From the NCBI GenBank assembly GCA_036397095.1, contig DASWJQ010000178.1, forward strand, positions 1 to 56,453: a stretch of DNA of 56,453 nucleotides, in the 5' to 3' direction. Made by a program: the position numbers and the translations under genes. Below the pieces are notes generated by a model. The model was not told the origin of the DNA and searched no databases. It worked only from the letters and a program-made list of their open reading frames with translations. The DNA comes from DASWJQ01 sp036397095. GTDB taxonomy: Bacteria; Chloroflexota; Anaerolineae; Anaerolineales; E44-bin32. Below, in pieces: positions 24,784 through 32,331 of this stretch (the first letter of the stretch is position 1; every line of letters starts with the position of its first letter).

Positions 24784-25962
24784 CTAGCAGGCGAGCGGCG
24801 CCAGCGCCTCGGGCGTTCCCGTACGCCGTCCGTCGTAGGTCAGCGTCTCCGTTTCCTCGAGCGCCAGGCCGATCAAGCGCTCGGTATCGATCCTTTGCTC
24901 AATATGCCGGACAAAATCCATGTTGGCGCGAGTTGCGGGATGCTCGGCGATGATCGAGCAGCAATCCTTGTAGTCTTGATTGGCGATGGCGTCAAAGCCA
25001 AGCACCTTGCCCAGATCGATAATCTCTTGTTTGTCGTATGCGACCAGCGGTCGAAACAAGCTGGTATCCAGGCAGTCGTCCACCGCCCGCAGGTTCTCCA
25101 ACGTCTGGGAAGCGACCTGGCCCAGGTTGTCACCGCTGAACAGGCCGAGTGCACCGGTCTGCTCGGCCACCTGCTCTGCCAGCCGCGCCATGTAGCGGCG
25201 GAAGACCACCAGTTCCTGGCGTTGATGCCGATCGAGCCCGGCCGTCGCCATCTGGAAGTGATGGTAAGGGACATAGTGGACGCGCAGCCTGGGGAAGAAG
25301 GTGGCAATCTGCTCGGCCAGCTTACCGGCCTTGGCCTCATGGGCACGCTGGACCGAGGCCATGGCATGAAAATGCACCAGTTCAATTTCCGCGCCGCGCT
25401 TGCCCATCAAATAGGAGGCAACCGCCGAGTCGATCCCGGCCGAGTACAACCCGACCAACTTGCCCGAAATGCCGGCCGGCAACCCGCGCGGGCCCGGCAG
25501 TCGCTCGGTGTGCAGGTAGGCGACGCCTTCGGCGATCTCGACGTACATGGTGAAGTCCGGCCGAGATAAGTCGACCGTCACGCCGCTGGCCCGGTCGATA
25601 TCGCCGCCAAGCGAGCGTTCCAGATCCTGCGAACTTAGGGGGAAGCGCTTGTCGGCCCGGGTGACCCGGACGGCAAAAGTCTCGGCGGCGCCCATCCGTT
25701 CCAGCGCCAGACGCAGACCCGCTTGCCTGACCAGTTCGGGCTCGGCAACCACTCGCTCCACCGGCGCCCACCAGGCGATTCCGAATACTCGCGACAGGTC
25801 AAGCGGCCGCTGGCTGCCGACCAGCATACGGCCACGCATACGCTCGACGCGGCTGCCGGGGTGCTGGCTGGCAATGTTGTCGGCCAACTGCCGCTCGAAG
25901 TCGGGCCGATTGCGGCCCTTGAGCGCGATCTCACCGTAGTGGACCAAGTAGGTCAGGGTCAT
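24784..25962 (-). CDS. thiI: tRNA 4-thiouridine synthase ThiI
   Basis: A protein of about 392 residues that thiolates U8 of tRNA. An N-terminal ferredoxin-like and THUMP region (about 1-165; LVHYGEIALKGRNRPDFE, then the RVTRADKRFPLSSQDLE block) precedes the PP-loop domain with the motif LYSAGIDSAVA. SGDNLGQVASQTLENL and RPLVAYDKQEIIDLGK are typical. A vicinal CC pair lies in QDYKDCCSI. No C-terminal rhodanese domain is present, so the sulfur relay differs from E. coli. ATG at 25962 is preferred over the TTG two codons earlier. The osmC stop lies 27 nt upstream. Confidence 0.94.
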   Translation of the reverse strand: MTLTYLVHYGEIALKGRNRPDFERQLADNIASQHPGSRVERMRGRMLVGSQRPLDLSRVFGIAWWAPVERVVAEPELVRQAGLRLALERMGAAETFAVRVTRADKRFPLSSQDLERSLGGDIDRASGVTVDLSRPDFTMYVEIAEGVAYLHTERLPGPRGLPAGISGKLVGLYSAGIDSAVASYLMGKRGAEIELVHFHAMASVQRAHEAKAGKLAEQIATFFPRLRVHYVPYHHFQMATAGLDRHQRQELVVFRRYMARLAEQVAEQTGALGLFSGDNLGQVASQTLENLRAVDDCLDTSLFRPLVAYDKQEIIDLGKVLGFDAIANQDYKDCCSIIAEHPATRANMDFVRHIEQRIDTERLIGLALEETETLTYDGRRTGTPEALAPLAC

Positions 25963-25989
25963 GGGCAATGCGCCGACAAGGTGGGTGGA

Positions 25990-26424
25990 CTAGCCTTCGA
26001 GGCGGGCCTCCACCTGAATTTCGACGCCGGTCAGGGCACGCGATACCGGGCAGTTGGCCTTGGCACCCATTGCATGTTCTTCAAAAGCCGCCTGGTCGAG
26101 ACCATCAACGATGCCAGTGGTCGTCAGCTTGACCCGGGTGATCGTCCAGGCTTCGTTGACTCGCTCCAAATGGACATCGGCCTGGGTCCGAATCGAGGTC
26201 GGCGGGTGACCCGCGCGGCCCAGTGCACCCGAAAGCGCCATTGAAAAGCAGCCGGCGTGTGCCGCGCCGATCAACTCTTCCGGGTTGGTCCCATCACCCT
26301 CCTCAAAACGCGAGGCAAAGCCATAAGGACCCTCGTACTTGTGGTCCCCCTGCCCAAACAGCAGCTTGCCCTTTCCCTCGCGCAAGGTCCCTTCCCAGAC
26401 GGCCTGTGCCGTTCGGATTGCCAT
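25990..26424 (-). CDS. OsmC family peroxiredoxin-like protein
   Basis: A 144-residue OsmC-fold protein that reduces organic hydroperoxides. The two redox cysteines lie in NPEELIGAAHAGCFSMALS and KANCPVSRAL. The N-terminal A-x-W-x-G-x-L-R-x-G-K-G phrase is the usual start of the OsmC subgroup. ATG at 26424 has AGGAGGAG 5 nt upstream. A TATAAT lies about 60 nt before. It is the first gene of the osmC-thiI unit. Confidence 0.93.
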   Translation of the reverse strand: MAIRTAQAVWEGTLREGKGKLLFGQGDHKYEGPYGFASRFEEGDGTNPEELIGAAHAGCFSMALSGALGRAGHPPTSIRTQADVHLERVNEAWTITRVKLTTTGIVDGLDQAAFEEHAMGAKANCPVSRALTGVEIQVEARLEG

Positions 26425-26483
26425 CAACTCCTCCTCCTGCCTGGTTATGGCGACTTGGATATTCGTTGCGGGCCTGGCCCCTC

Positions 26484-26489
26484 ATTATA
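26484..26489 (-). promoter_or_regulatory. -10 element for osmC-thiI
   Basis: Minus-strand TATAAT within a T-rich island (GTTATAATGAG), about 60 nt before the osmC ATG. No good -35 is seen at 16-18 nt. Confidence 0.45.
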
Positions 26490-26771
26490 ACGGTCGACCC
26501 GGCGCGAGCTCGCTGCCACCGCCGCTGCAAGGGCTCTCCAGGCGCCCACTGGACCGGAAGCGGCTATGCGCAGGCCAGTTGGGAACGCCTGCTCAACACC
26601 AATCATGGCCATCTGCGCGTCCAGCCGAGGGGACGCAGTGCGCATGTGATCTTTGTCCCCATCACCATAGACGATAATGACTGTCAGGTTTCTCCCCGCA
26701 TGCATAGGCTTAGGTGGGAGTGATGTAGCTCGTCCGCCGGCCAAAGGCCGTGTGGGCGGTGAGGAGATGCA

Positions 26772-27005
26772 ATGGCCAAAGGCCGGGTCGTGTTCGAGGA
26801 AGCGTTGTGCAAGGGTTGTGCGCTATGCACAACGGCCTGTCCACCGGCTGTGATCCACATGGACACGAGCCGGTCGAACAGCAAAGGCTACCACCCGGCC
26901 ATCCTGATCGATCCCGAAGGTAAGTGCACCGGTTGCGCTCTGTGTGCGGTTATTTGTCCCGACGTCGTGATCACCGTCTACCGGCAAATGGCGGCGGCAG
27001 CCTGA
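26772..27005 (+). CDS. 2-oxoacid:ferredoxin oxidoreductase ferredoxin-like delta subunit
   Basis: A 77-residue protein binding two [4Fe-4S] clusters. Two CxxCxxCxxxCP motifs are complete: C13, C16, C19, C23 and C52, C55, C58, C62. It carries electrons from the thiamine-bound intermediate to ferredoxin. The ATG follows GTGAGGAG. The alpha subunit gene begins 1 nt after the stop, so this is the first gene of a four-subunit oxidoreductase operon. Confidence 0.92.
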   Translation: MAKGRVVFEEALCKGCALCTTACPPAVIHMDTSRSNSKGYHPAILIDPEGKCTGCALCAVICPDVVITVYRQMAAAA

Positions 27006-27006
27006 C

Positions 27007-28089
27007 ATGAAGCAACTACTCAAGGGCAACACCGCCATCGCCGAAGCCGCCGTCCGGGCCGGCTGCACGGCCTACTTCGGCTATCCGATCACCCCCCAAA
27101 CGGAGCTGCTCGAGCATATGGCACGGCGCATGCCCGAGCTGGGGCGCGTATTCTTGCAGGCCGAGAGCGAAGTCGCCGCCATCAACATGGTCTATGGGGC
27201 GGCCTGCACTGGCGCCCGTGTCATGACCTCATCTTCGTCCCCCGGCGTCAGCCTGATGGCCGAAGGCATGAGCTACATTGCCGGCTCGGAAGTGCCGTGT
27301 GTCATCGTTGACGTCATGCGCGGCGGCCCCGGCCTGGGAAACATCGCCCCGTCGCAAGGTGACTACTTCCAAATGGTCAAGGGGGGCGGGCATGGCGACT
27401 ACCAACCGATCGTGCTGGCGCCCGCTACCGTTCAAGAAGCGATTGACCTGACGGCGCTGGCGTTTGACCTGGCTGACCGCTACCGTTGGTTGGTGGTGGT
27501 GCTGGCCGACGGCAGCATCGGCCAGATGATGGAACCGGCCGAACTGCCGGCCATGCGGCCGGTTCACCGGCCCGGGCAGAATGGATCGGATTGGACGCTG
27601 GTCGGGACCAACGGCGAGAGGCGACCGCATGTGGTCAACTCGCTCTACCTCGAACCGGTGGACGAGGAGGCCTACAACCTGCGGGTCCAGCAGAAACTGG
27701 CTGCCATCCGCCAGTCCGAAGTTCGCTTTACCGAAGACGGCGCCGACGAGGCAGACGTTTTGGTGATCGGGTTTGGCACGGCCGGCCGCGTGGCCCAATC
27801 GGCAGTCCGCAACTGCCGGGCCCGCGGTCACAAGGTTGGACTGCACCGACCCATTTCGCTTATGCCGTTTCCGACGGATCGGATTCGCCAGTTGGCAGGG
27901 TCGTGCCGGGCGATCCTGGTCGTGGAAATGAACGCCGGCCAAATGGTGGAAGATGTACGCCTGGCCGTCGAAGGCCGGGTTCCCGTCGAATTCTACGGTC
28001 GCATGGGTGGTGTCATCCCCATGCCGGAAGAGATTGAAGCCCGCATCGAAGCGCTGGCGGACGAGGGAGCATCCCATGACGGCCGATAG
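27007..28089 (+). CDS. 2-oxoacid:ferredoxin oxidoreductase alpha subunit
   Basis: A 360-residue subunit. YFGYPITPQTELLEHMA is the family's N-terminal signature, followed by QAESEVAAINMVYGAACTGARVMTSSSSPG. GGPGLGNIAPSQGDYFQMVKGG lies in the thiamine-facing part. The C-terminal domain (about 250-350) resembles a transketolase C-terminal fold. The phrasing is closest to branched-chain or 2-oxoglutarate enzymes (VorB/KorA-like); the exact substrate cannot be told from sequence alone, so no symbol is given. It overlaps the next gene by 14 bp. Confidence 0.92.
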   Translation: MKQLLKGNTAIAEAAVRAGCTAYFGYPITPQTELLEHMARRMPELGRVFLQAESEVAAINMVYGAACTGARVMTSSSSPGVSLMAEGMSYIAGSEVPCVIVDVMRGGPGLGNIAPSQGDYFQMVKGGGHGDYQPIVLAPATVQEAIDLTALAFDLADRYRWLVVVLADGSIGQMMEPAELPAMRPVHRPGQNGSDWTLVGTNGERRPHVVNSLYLEPVDEEAYNLRVQQKLAAIRQSEVRFTEDGADEADVLVIGFGTAGRVAQSAVRNCRARGHKVGLHRPISLMPFPTDRIRQLAGSCRAILVVEMNAGQMVEDVRLAVEGRVPVEFYGRMGGVIPMPEEIEARIEALADEGASHDGR

Positions 28090-28873
28090 CAGCCAGCCCC
28101 CCGGGCTGCAGGCAATTGCTGAGCGCATCACCTATCAACAACCCGACTCCTGGGCCGGCGTGCCGACGCACTATTGCCCAGGCTGCACACATGGCGTTGC
28201 CCACCGGCTGGTGGCGGAAGTATTGGATGAACTGGGCGTCGCCGGCCGCACCATTGGGGTAGCCCCCGTCGGCTGTGCCGTATTTGCCTACCGCTACTTC
28301 AACGTCGATTTTGCCGAGGCGGCCCATGGCCGGGCGCCAGCGATGGCAACCGGGATCAAGCGAGTGCTGCCCGACCGGGTCGTTTTCACTTACCAAGGCG
28401 ATGGTGATCTGGCGGCCATTGGCGCCGCAGAAATTCTTCACGTGGCGGCGCGTGGCGAGAACATCACAACCATCTTTATCAACAACGCCACTTACGGGAT
28501 GACTGGAGGCCAAATGGCACCGACCAGCCTGCCTGGCCAGAAGACAACCTCGTCTCCGTTCGGACGCGACATTGAGATGACGGGCATGCCGATTCAGATG
28601 TCGGAGTTGATCGCCGGCCTGCCCGGCGCCGTCTATGTTGCCCGGCGCAGCCTGCACAATGTCAAGGAAATCAATAAGGCCAAGAAAGCGATCCGGCAGG
28701 CCTTCGAGATCCAGCTCCAGGGCCTGGGTTTCGCCATGGTTGAACTGCTGTCAAACTGCCCCACAAACTGGGAGATGACCCCGACGCAATCGCTCGAGTG
28801 GATCGAGACGATGATGATCCCTGCGTTCCCGCTTGGAGACTTCAAAGTCCCTAACGGAGCCAAGCAATCATGA
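28076..28873 (+). CDS. 2-oxoacid:ferredoxin oxidoreductase beta (thiamine diphosphate) subunit
   Basis: A 265-residue subunit. HYCPGCTHGVAHRLVAEVLDE opens the domain, and the thiamine diphosphate motif runs from YQGDGDLAAIGAAEILHVAARG to INNATYGMTGGQ. The ATG at 28076 lies inside the alpha gene behind GAGGGAG. The frame is open further upstream, but that part is a shadow of the alpha gene. The stop overlaps the gamma start (ATGA). With delta, alpha and gamma it oxidises a 2-oxoacid and CoA to an acyl-CoA and CO2 with reduced ferredoxin. Confidence 0.92.
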   Translation: MTADSSQPPGLQAIAERITYQQPDSWAGVPTHYCPGCTHGVAHRLVAEVLDELGVAGRTIGVAPVGCAVFAYRYFNVDFAEAAHGRAPAMATGIKRVLPDRVVFTYQGDGDLAAIGAAEILHVAARGENITTIFINNATYGMTGGQMAPTSLPGQKTTSSPFGRDIEMTGMPIQMSELIAGLPGAVYVARRSLHNVKEINKAKKAIRQAFEIQLQGLGFAMVELLSNCPTNWEMTPTQSLEWIETMMIPAFPLGDFKVPNGAKQS

Positions 28874-29463
28874 GCCAGACTGAGGTCGTATTTTCCGGCT
28901 TCGGCGGACAGGGCGCACTGTTTGCTGGCCAGGTCCTGGCCGAGGCCGCGCTGCTTGAAGATCGTCACGTCACCTGGCTTCCGTCCTACGGCCCGGAAAT
29001 GCGGGGTGGGACGGCTCACTGCATCGTCATTGTGGCCGACGGGCCAATCGGTTCACCGATCGTGCAGCGGCCCCGCGCGGTCATCGCCCTTAACCGCCCT
29101 TCCCTGACCAAGTATGAGCCGCTGGTGGCGGTGGGCGGCTGCCTGGTGATCAATACCAGTTTGGTGCCCGACAGGCCAACCCGAACGGATGTGACGCTGG
29201 TGGATGTGCCAGCGACCGAGACGGCCGAGGAGCTAGGGTCGGTCAGATTGACGAACATTGTGGCGCTGGGCGCGCTGTTGGCAACCCTGCCGGTTGTGGG
29301 CCTGCAGGCCACCAAACAAGCTTTGGCCGCCAAGGTGGCCAAAGCGGCACCCGACCTGGCGCAAGCCAACCAGTCGGCCCTGCAGGCCGGCTTTGCTTGG
29401 GCCGAGAAGCTGCGATCCGCGACAAGCTACGCCGTACCAAGGGAGAATCAATATGGCGACTGA
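28870..29463 (+). CDS. 2-oxoacid:ferredoxin oxidoreductase gamma subunit
   Basis: A 197-residue subunit. EVVFSGFGGQGALFAGQVLAEAAL is the nucleotide-fold signature, followed by WLPSYGPEMRGGTAHCIV, both hallmarks of the gamma chain. ALNRPSLTKYEPLV and the NIVALGALLATLPVV helix complete the fold. It starts in an ATGA overlap with the beta gene, and its last 11 bases overlap the start of the small Cys-rich gene. It completes the operon's four subunits. Confidence 0.92.
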   Translation: MSQTEVVFSGFGGQGALFAGQVLAEAALLEDRHVTWLPSYGPEMRGGTAHCIVIVADGPIGSPIVQRPRAVIALNRPSLTKYEPLVAVGGCLVINTSLVPDRPTRTDVTLVDVPATETAEELGSVRLTNIVALGALLATLPVVGLQATKQALAAKVAKAAPDLAQANQSALQAGFAWAEKLRSATSYAVPRENQYGD

Positions 29464-29680
29464 GCGATGGGTAACCGTAGGCAAACGCTGGTGTGAGTTC
29501 CGCCAGGGCGAAGCGCTGCTGCTCGAAAGGCGTGTGTTCCCGAGCGGATTCCAGCGCTTCTACCGCGCGCCCAGGGTCATTGAGCGAAAATGCGACTGCG
29601 CCATTGAGTGCAACATGGCCGGCTATCCCTGCAAGTGGGCCTACACCAATCCGGAGCGTGACCCCTTCCGGGGGGAGTAA
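29453..29680 (+). CDS. small Cys-rich protein at the end of the oxidoreductase operon
   Basis: A 75-residue protein. The N-terminal half is beta-like (WVTVGKRWCEFRQGEALLLE), and the C-terminal half carries a cluster of four Cys in CDCAIECNMAGYPCKWAY, plus Cys14 earlier. The spacing C-x-C-x3-C-x6-C is not that of a standard ferredoxin and could bind zinc or an Fe-S cluster. The ATG at 29453 has GGGAG 7 nt upstream and overlaps the gamma gene by 11 bp, so it is translated from the same mRNA. I recognise no family. Position suggests a role in assembly or activity of the oxidoreductase. Confidence 0.7.
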   Translation: MATERWVTVGKRWCEFRQGEALLLERRVFPSGFQRFYRAPRVIERKCDCAIECNMAGYPCKWAYTNPERDPFRGE

Positions 29681-30238
29681 GCACCGCCGAAGTAAGCAAC
29701 CCGCCGCCGCAGCTTGCCAAACGACGACTCGCGGGCCGGCTCGCGCCCGCCTTCTCCCTCCTTATCCAATCACCCCTGCCTCGAGCACACCAGCCACCCG
29801 CTGTTGGGTCATGGCCGTCCCATCCTTGGCGGCCAAAGCCGTCCGGTACCAAGTTGCTGCGATCCGCCATGGGCTACGGTCGATACTCATGGGCTGACAC
29901 CGGGCCTGCTCATCGATTTTCGCCGGGCCCGACTTGTCGGCCAGCACGACAAGTCCCAACCTGCTGCGGCTCCTAGCCCGGTGAGGCGAAAGACAAAGCG
30001 TCCGTGGAAGCTCCCTCTGGCCAAGACCCAAGCCGATCGGCCCATGCCTTGCCCGCCCGTTTTGGCACGGCGGGCCCGCAGAAGGCCGCTACGCCTCTGG
30101 CCAGGCCCAATTGCTGGCCCTGCCGGCTGTCCGATTGACCTGCAGGTCGACGGATTTGCCTGAGGTGCGATTTCGAATTGCGGTACCAGGGGATAGGCGT
30201 GGGATTGGGATCTGCCCGAAACCCGGCTAACCAATGAA

Positions 30239-30268
30239 TGTAGGGACGTAGCCTGCTACGTCCCTACA
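30239..30268. repeat. perfect 14-bp inverted repeat, REP-like
   Basis: TGTAGGGACGTAGC, a CT loop and GCTACGTCCCTACA. The self-complementary GTAGGGACGTAGC form resembles dispersed hairpin repeats known from Chloroflexota and cyanobacteria. No second copy was noticed in this window. Confidence 0.6.
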
Positions 30269-30290
30269 TGTCCCGGGAATGCCTCAGCCG

Positions 30291-30313
30291 CCCACCCGAA
30301 TCACGTGGGTGGG
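30291..30313. repeat. 7-bp inverted repeat near ZIP gene end
   Basis: CCCACCC (30291-30297) with GGGTGGG (30307-30313), loop 9 nt. It could help terminate the oxidoreductase operon on the plus strand, but the T-run is weak. Confidence 0.35.
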
Positions 30314-30426
30314 GGGAATCGCCTTTATTGTTTCTGCTTTGGCGTCCCGCAGAGTCGATCGCTGCGCTGGATGCATAGAAGCCGGTTGGGAACTTTAGCT
30401 GCGACCCAAGCCGCGCCGCGGTCCGA

Positions 30427-31236
30427 TCAGCCGAGTGCCACATCCAGGTAGAGCATGACGATGGCGCCGGCCATCGTGCCCAGCGTGGCAACGCGGGCGA
30501 ATCCGGTTGCATGCGTCTCGGGCACGATTTCATCACTGATCACATACAGCATGGCACCGGCGGCAAAGCCCATGGCATACGGCAGCATAGGCCGCGCCAG
30601 CTGGATGGCCCACGCACCTATCAGCGCCAGCGGGATTTCAACCAGCCCGGCGCGCAACCCAACCAGCGACGCATAAAAATACGATCCCATGCCTGCATTC
30701 AACGCAGACACCGACACCGCCAGGCCCTCGGGGATGTTCTGGATGCCGATCGCCAGCATCAACGCCAGGGCATTGTCAAAATCGCCCGAGCCAAAGCCGA
30801 CCCCAACCGCCAGCCCCTCGGGCATGTTGTGGATCGTAATTGCCAGAATGAAGAGCCAGACCGCCCGCAGCCGGCTGGTTTCGACACCTTCCCGCCCTTT
30901 CTCGATATGCAGGTGGGGAATGTAGCGGTTGGCCAGGTCCAGTACGAGTGCACCCAGCACGATGCCGATGATCACGGGGATGACCCCGCCAATCTCTATC
31001 CCAGGCAGAATCAAGCTGGTAAAACTGGCGGTCAGCATCACGCCGGCGGCAAAGCCCAGCGCACCGTTGAGGAATCGGTCGGAAGGCTTGCGCCAGACCA
31101 AAACCACGAGAGCGCCGGACATGTTGAAAAGCGCAATAATGACCCCGCCAACCAGACCCTGGACTACCGGGTTGTTGCCGGCGATGGCGAGGAACAGTGC
31201 TTCTATGGGGACCTCCTCGACAGCTGGGAGCGCCAA
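30427..31236 (-). CDS. ZIP family metal transporter
   Basis: Up to 269 residues with about eight hydrophobic helices, typical of ZIP (GufA/ZupT-like) divalent metal transporters for zinc, iron or manganese. The signature helix IHNMPEGLAVGVGFGSGD and its partner IQNIPEGLAVSVSAL supply the metal-site His, Asn, Pro and Glu residues. The cytoplasmic loop PHLHIEKGREG is short. The TTG at 31236 is used because it is the only standard start upstream, but a much better Shine-Dalgarno, GAGGAGG, lies 5 nt before an ATA codon at 31206, so the true N-terminus is uncertain. It stands alone, converging with the oxidoreductase operon. Confidence 0.88.
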   Translation of the reverse strand: MALPAVEEVPIEALFLAIAGNNPVVQGLVGGVIIALFNMSGALVVLVWRKPSDRFLNGALGFAAGVMLTASFTSLILPGIEIGGVIPVIIGIVLGALVLDLANRYIPHLHIEKGREGVETSRLRAVWLFILAITIHNMPEGLAVGVGFGSGDFDNALALMLAIGIQNIPEGLAVSVSALNAGMGSYFYASLVGLRAGLVEIPLALIGAWAIQLARPMLPYAMGFAAGAMLYVISDEIVPETHATGFARVATLGTMAGAIVMLYLDVALG

Positions 31237-31326
31237 AGCTGAGCCGGGCGGCTTCCTTGCTTAACTGCCGGATCGAACGATGGTGTCAGGGTGACCTCAC
31301 CTGGTCTGCTCGATCTGAACAGCGGC

Positions 31327-32331
31327 TTAGCGGTGCTCAGCCGAGTACGAGCCCAGGACCCGCATGTAGTTAGCGCGTTCAAAAGCGGCTGGTTCGGCGG
31401 TACGCAGTTGGCTCAGCGAGCCGCGCAGTTGGTTCACCGAACTATACTCGCGCTCATCAAGCCAGGCGCTCATCTCGCGGCGGATGTCCGTCAGGCGGCC
31501 AATTCCCCGCTGCAGCAATTCGGAAGCCAGCATCACGACCTGGGCCCCGGCCGCTATGCCCTTGAGGGCATCTTCGGCCGTGTGCACCCCGCTTGTCAGA
31601 GCAAAATCCACTTCGACACGGCCGTACATGATGGCGATCCAACGCAGCGGCAGGAGCAGCTCCGAGCGTTGGCTCAGCGTCAGCCGGGGCACAACCTCCA
31701 AGGTTTCAAGATCGAGGTCGGGCTGGTAGAAGCGGTTGAAAAGCACGGCCCCAATGGCGCCGGCTTCACCCAGCTTGGCAATCGAGTTTGGGATCGAACT
31801 GAAAAAAGGACTGACCTTGACCGCCAGCGGGATCTCGACCTGCGTAGCGACCTGTCGCACCAAGTCGACATACATCCAATCCACTTCGCATCCGCTGATG
31901 GTTGAATCCGTCGGCAGGAAGTATAGGTTCAGCTCAAGCGCGTCGGCACCGGCCTCCTCGATCAGTCGCGCGTAGCGCGTCCAACCGCCGGTCGAGACGC
32001 CATTGAGGCTGCCGATCACAGGGATCGCCAACGCCTCTTTCGCCTGGCGCACAGCTTCCAGGTACGCGTCCGGTCCGCTGCGATAGGCGCCGGTCTCCGG
32101 GAAGTAGGACATGGCCTCCTGGAACCTGTCCGTCCCTTGGATGAGAGTGGCGTCAAGTAGTTGGTTTTCGAGATCAATCTCCTCTTCAAACAGCGAGTAC
32201 ATGACCACTGCCCCGGCGCCGGCGTCTTCCAACTGACGCAGGCTGCCCATATCGCGTGAGAGCGGGGAGGCCGACGGGACAAGCGGGTTGTCGAGCTGCA
32301 ATCCCAGGTAGGTGGTCTTGAGGTCGGTCAT
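31327..32331 (-). CDS. dihydroorotate dehydrogenase-like FMN protein
   Basis: A 334-residue TIM-barrel protein of the dihydroorotate dehydrogenase-like group that often accompanies pyruvate:ferredoxin oxidoreductase. YLGLQLDNPLVPSASPLSRD opens it, GSLNGVSTGGWTRYARLIEEAGADALELN and PLAVKVSPFFSSI follow, and TSGVHTAEDALKGIAAGAQVVM is the FMN phosphate-binding end. The usual dihydroorotate catalytic Cys/Ser segment is not clear, so pyrimidine synthesis is not assumed. The ATG overlaps the nifJ stop (ATGA, 32328-32331), so it is coupled to nifJ. A redox role with ferredoxin is inferred. Confidence 0.85.
   Translation of the reverse strand: MTDLKTTYLGLQLDNPLVPSASPLSRDMGSLRQLEDAGAGAVVMYSLFEEEIDLENQLLDATLIQGTDRFQEAMSYFPETGAYRSGPDAYLEAVRQAKEALAIPVIGSLNGVSTGGWTRYARLIEEAGADALELNLYFLPTDSTISGCEVDWMYVDLVRQVATQVEIPLAVKVSPFFSSIPNSIAKLGEAGAIGAVLFNRFYQPDLDLETLEVVPRLTLSQRSELLLPLRWIAIMYGRVEVDFALTSGVHTAEDALKGIAAGAQVVMLASELLQRGIGRLTDIRREMSAWLDEREYSSVNQLRGSLSQLRTAEPAAFERANYMRVLGSYSAEHR

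Larger units (their letters stand above)
29681..30426. other. intergenic region with two inverted repeats
   Basis: About 745 bases between converging genes. Open frames exist but have no ribosome binding site or recognisable content. It holds a perfect 14-bp palindrome at 30239-30268 and a CCCACCC/GGGTGGG hairpin at 30291-30313, the latter followed by a moderately T-rich run. It may be remnant DNA. Confidence 0.5.

Noticed and set aside
26490..26771. Possible regulatory RNA upstream of the oxidoreductase operon
   Set aside because: No conserved riboswitch pattern or strong hairpin with T-tract was recognised.
29714..30163. Long plus-strand open frame in the 29.7-30.2 kb intergenic region
   Set aside because: Pro/Arg/Ser-rich low-complexity product with no ribosome binding site or motif; high GC gives such frames by chance.
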